Shown here: positions 34,395 through 37,638 of the stretch, one piece after another
How positions within the stretch are numbered: position 1 is the stretch's first letter
Layout: each line of letters opens with the position of its first letter
Assembly (NCBI GenBank): GCA_015657535.1
Contig: JADHZB010000389.1
Span: forward strand, 5,511 to 43,148
Origin: Nephromyces sp. MM_2019
Taxonomy: Eukaryota > Apicomplexa > Aconoidasida > Nephromycida
DNA length: 37,638 nucleotides
Direction: 5' to 3'
Translations under genes and position numbers: made by a program
Notes under the pieces: model-generated
Database searches by the model: none
Told to the model about the DNA's origin: nothing
The model's input: only the letters and a program-made list of their open reading frames with translations

Positions 34395-37175
34395 ATGGGT
34401 AAGTTAGACACACATATATATATATATATATACATTGTATATCATGATTTCACATTCCTATTACAAACATACAATTATATGAATATATATAATGCATATG
34501 AAGTTGTGTGTGTGTGTGTGTGTTTGTTATGTACATGGCATTGTATGTATGTACGTATGTTTAATTTAGATAAAGCTGTGTGTGTTTGTGTATGTTTAAT
34601 ATACATGAAGTTATGTATATGTGACTATGGTTAATAATATACATGAAGTTTTGTATATATAACGAACATGAGCATATATCTATGTATAAGGCACTTGACC
34701 AAAGTGTGTGTATTCATGTAATGTACATAGATGTGTATGTAATGAATATGGATATATATATATAATATCCACCCAATTATGTTTGTCACAATTCGATGTG
34801 TACACACAACACGTTAAATTCTGTGTATTTTCAACCATTTTATAACCTTGAAACACACACATTTCACATCACACACATGTCACATCACACACATTTCACA
34901 TCACACACATGTCACATCACACACATGTCACATCACACACATGTCACATCACACACATGTCACATCACACACATGTCACATCACATACATCTCTTATCCA
35001 ACGATTATAGACGCAATACATACCTAAAACATACACACTGATGTGTACGTTTTGGTGTTTGATTGATATGTACACACTATTGACTTGCTACACACCCCAA
35101 TTCACTACACATTTATTATACACTAACGTATTATTACACACACCTACACACTATACATTTTTAACTATATAATTTCTTAGAGTCAAATCAATATGATGTG
35201 CTGATTATTGGTGGTGGTATAACGGGCTTATCAGCTGCCCGTACACTCTCAAATGAGTAAGTTTTTTTGTATTATTTACACACACATTTAACACCCACTA
35301 CACACACCCCATACACTGCCTCTATACACTATGCATACACACACTATTTAAGAAAAAACGAATCATAGGATGCTTATGCACTTAGTTTACACACTTTATA
35401 TATATAGAAAAATGTGTATTTTTTTGTATACTCAATTTCACACATCTGCACAATTTTACACACTGTTTTATCAAGGTCATACACATTGAAATTTGCTATC
35501 CTAGAGGCTACACACAAACCTGGTGGGCGTATTTGTGAGGCCTCATTAAATGGCCAGTCGCCCCTCGAAAAAAAATTTGACGTTGGGGCCAGTTGGATAC
35601 ATGGCATAGTGGATAATCCCCTCTATGATTTTTATATGGTGTGTGTATAAATGTGTGTACACATTTGAACATAATTTTGATGTGTGTGTTTATATGTGTG
35701 TTTGAATTGTGTGTATATATATACGTGTTTGAGTTGTGTGTGTATATACACGTATTTGAGCTATATATATATATATATATATATATGTGTATACATGTGT
35801 ATGTATGTGTATATGTATATGTGTGTATACATGTGTATGTATGTGTATATGTATATGTGTGTTGTATATATATATATGTGTGTATACATGTGTATGTATG
35901 TGTATATGTATATGTGTGTTTGAATTATGTGTGTCTATTTATGTATATATATATATATGTGTGTGCGTATATGTGTGTGTGTATATATGTGTGTATATAT
36001 ATAAAGTGTATGTGTGTCTGTGTGTGTGTAAATGCACACACACATTATATCCACAATCCTCCTTCATCCACACACATACACACACACACTATATATATAT
36101 TGTTTTATAGGAAACTCTTAAGAAATTAAACAAAGATCAACACGACCCAATTTATGGTTGGTCTGTAACAGAGGAAGGGTTGGAAGAACAAGATTGTAAT
36201 AGCACACTTATAGATAATAATGGCTATATAGTTGATCTATCTCTAGTACAATTTGCTTACACACTTTTCAGAGTAATGCTATAGTTTTTTGTGTGTAAAA
36301 TTTTCCTTCTCAAACAATGGATATATGTGTGCACATTATATTTATACACTATGTGTATATACACCCATTATATATGTATTTCTATTTAAACACACACACA
36401 TTATATATATATATATATTTATTTTATATGTATAAATTTTTTAACACACACACATCCAATATATATATATATATATTATATGTATACATTTTTAAACACA
36501 CACACATCCAATATATATATATATATTATATGTATACCTTTTTAAACACACACACATCCAATATATATATATATATTTTATATGTATACATTTTTAAACA
36601 CACACACATTCTATATATATATATATATTATATGTATAAATTTTTAAACACACACACATTCTATATATATTTTAATATACACACATTACATATATATATA
36701 AATACACACACATAATCTATATAAATTTTTTCATTTTAATTATAGAATGCATTGGATGAAGTAAATAGTAAAGCGCTTTCATTAGACAGAAATGGCCTAG
36801 AGAGTTATCATGAGTGTGTGTGTGTGTGTGCTTATATTTATATGTGCTTATATATATTTGTGCCCATAGGTGTGTATTTATTTATATATATATGTATGTA
36901 TATATGTGTGTGCAAACAGGCTAACACCAAGCCAACTAATTAACCTCTCTGTAGGAGATGTGTTAAATAATGAAATTTCAAATAATCCAATCCCTAATCA
37001 TTTCACAGACTTTGAAAAACAATGGATAATGGTATGATATAAAATTGTGTGTGTGTGTGTGTATACTAATAATAACGGTTACACAATTTTTGCTATCCAT
37101 ATACACACACACACACACATACACACACACATAAACACACATATATATAAACACACATACACACACACATACACC

Positions 37176-37228
<53 letters not shown>

Positions 37229-37543
37229 ACATACACCCACACATACACACCCACCCACTAACACACATACACCCACACACACACACCCACCCACTAACAC
37301 ACATACACCCACACATACACACCCACCCACTAACACACATACATACACACACGCACAACACAATCACAACACAATCACACACACACACACACTATTCATT
37401 ATGTGTGCAGAAATGTGTAGAATTTTTTATTGATGACACGGGCCAATATTGCGCCTCAGAATTAGAAAATTGCAGTTTTGTACTTTGGATGATGGACAAT
37501 GATTTTTCTGGGGATCAACTCTTATTAAAAAATATGTTTCAAA
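34395..37543 (+). CDS. FAD-dependent amine/polyamine oxidase, 5' part (runs off the window)
   Basis: Seven exons: 34395-34398, 35181-35256, 35476-35638, 36111-36272, 36746-36813, 36920-37031 and 37411-37543. All phases agree, giving 239 residues before the model enters a (TG)n intron at the window edge. The product begins MESNQYDVLIIGGGITGLSA, a Rossmann FAD motif. ILEATHKPGGRI (the E...GGR motif, residues 35-46) and FDVGASWIHGIVDNPLYDF follow; all three blocks are typical of flavin amine oxidases, where WIHG..NP is close to polyamine oxidases. The FAD-binding C-terminus is missing. The first coding exon is just ATGG, followed by a perfect GTAAGT; it is inferred, but gives the right phase and a family-like N-terminus. 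Introns are 782, 219, 472, 473, 106 and 379 bp and consist mostly of microsatellites. Substrate is unknown. Confidence 0.82.
34853..34995. repeat. 16-bp tandem repeat CACATCACACACATGT
   Basis: About eight to nine head-to-tail copies of CACATCACACACATGT (some end in TTT) in intron 1 of the amine oxidase gene. Copies are almost identical, so the array is recent. Confidence 0.9.
35639..36110 (+). other. Amine oxidase intron 3, almost wholly microsatellite
   Basis: The donor is ATG|GTGTGTGTA, inside a TG tract. The intron goes on as (TG)n, (TA)n and a repeated TGTATACATGTGTATGTATG element to about 36030. It then turns CA-rich (36034-36090) and ends TTGTTTTATAG. The TG and CA parts are complementary. 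Confidence 0.7.
36387..36715. repeat. 50-55-bp minisatellite in amine oxidase intron 4
   Basis: About six copies of ACACACACACAT(CC/TC), an (AT)n run and TTATATGTATACATTTTTAA. The CA runs begin near 36390, 36445, 36496, 36546, 36598 and 36648, a period of 50-55 bases. The copies are close in sequence. Confidence 0.85.
37045..37390. repeat. (TG)n then long (CA)n tract with CACCCACTAACACACATA units, intron 6
   Basis: A (GT)n run at 37045-37064 lies near the donor. From 37099 to 37390 the strand is (CA)n, including three copies of a unit with CACCCACCCACTAACACACATACA. The acceptor follows at 37409-37410 (GTGTGCAG). Long Thr-His and Cys-Val open frames here are artefacts. Confidence 0.85.
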
Positions 37544-37559
37544 GTGTGTGTGTATGTGT

Positions 37560-37638
<79 letters not shown>
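37544..37638. repeat. (TG)n microsatellite at the window edge, start of amine oxidase intron 7
   Basis: After the inferred donor (CAAA|GTGTGTGTG) the sequence is TG repeat, almost perfect from 37563 to the last base. The window therefore ends inside a microsatellite, which may also be a contig end. Confidence 0.85.

Noticed and set aside
35641..36129. Long Cys-Val-Tyr and Tyr-Ile-rich frames
   Set aside because: They come from TG/TA repeats in amine oxidase intron 3; real exons before and after it join in phase.
36978..37433. Thr-His and Cys-Val frames on both strands
   Set aside because: Pure microsatellite translation in intron 6; no non-repeat sequence is present.
1..37638. tRNA, rRNA, CRISPR arrays, transposons or viral genes
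   Set aside because: I looked for T-loop words, transposase or reverse transcriptase motifs and spaced direct repeats. Only microsatellites and minisatellites were seen.

Overview
This is a gene-containing stretch of an AT-rich eukaryotic nuclear genome, probably from a protist. Most genes are split by GT-AG introns. Untranslated DNA, introns and some exons are full of (TG)n/(CA)n and (AT)n microsatellites. TAA and TGA act as stops, so the nuclear code looks standard. I cannot place the organism reliably. The gene set (PRMT5, PIG-O, a PRCC-domain protein, a spinster-like MFS carrier, a thiol dioxygenase and an amine oxidase) is general eukaryotic. The AT content and histidine/asparagine-rich proteins would suit an alveolate or apicomplexan-like lineage, but that is only a guess.

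Layout from left to right. (1) 353-804 (+) is the last exon of an unidentified protein ending RKSRWDTS. (2) 1085-4048 (-) is a two-exon gene for an 867-residue protein of unknown function, rich in Thr-His repeats. (3) 5528-7897 (+) is a four-exon PRCC-family gene. (4) 8434-10764 (-) is a single-exon PRMT5, the type II protein arginine methyltransferase. (5) 13205-20827 (-) is an eight-exon PIG-O (GPI ethanolamine phosphate transferase 3). (6) 22097-22492 (-) is a doubtful small two-exon gene in repeat-rich DNA. (7) 24811-28234 (-) is a six-exon MFS transporter. (8) 30417-32581 (+) is a five-exon cysteamine/cysteine (ADO/PCO-type) thiol dioxygenase. (9) 34395-37543 (+) is the first seven exons of an FAD-dependent amine/polyamine oxidase that runs off the window inside a long (TG)n tract.

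The exon joins were assembled by hand from splice sites and reading phase. In PIG-O, the MFS gene, the dioxygenase, PRCC and the amine oxidase every join keeps frame and restores family-like sequence, so I trust these models more than any single ORF. The genes do not form one pathway. PRMT5 and the PRCC protein are both linked to RNA splicing, PIG-O makes GPI anchors in the ER, and the dioxygenase could act in thiol metabolism or oxygen sensing.

The main oddity is how the dinucleotide repeats meet gene structure. CA tracts on the coding strand are translated as Thr-His runs. Several 5' splice sites lie at the start of (GT)n tracts. Some introns carry a TG-rich part and a CA-rich part that could pair. 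I did not find an obviously new multi-gene system.
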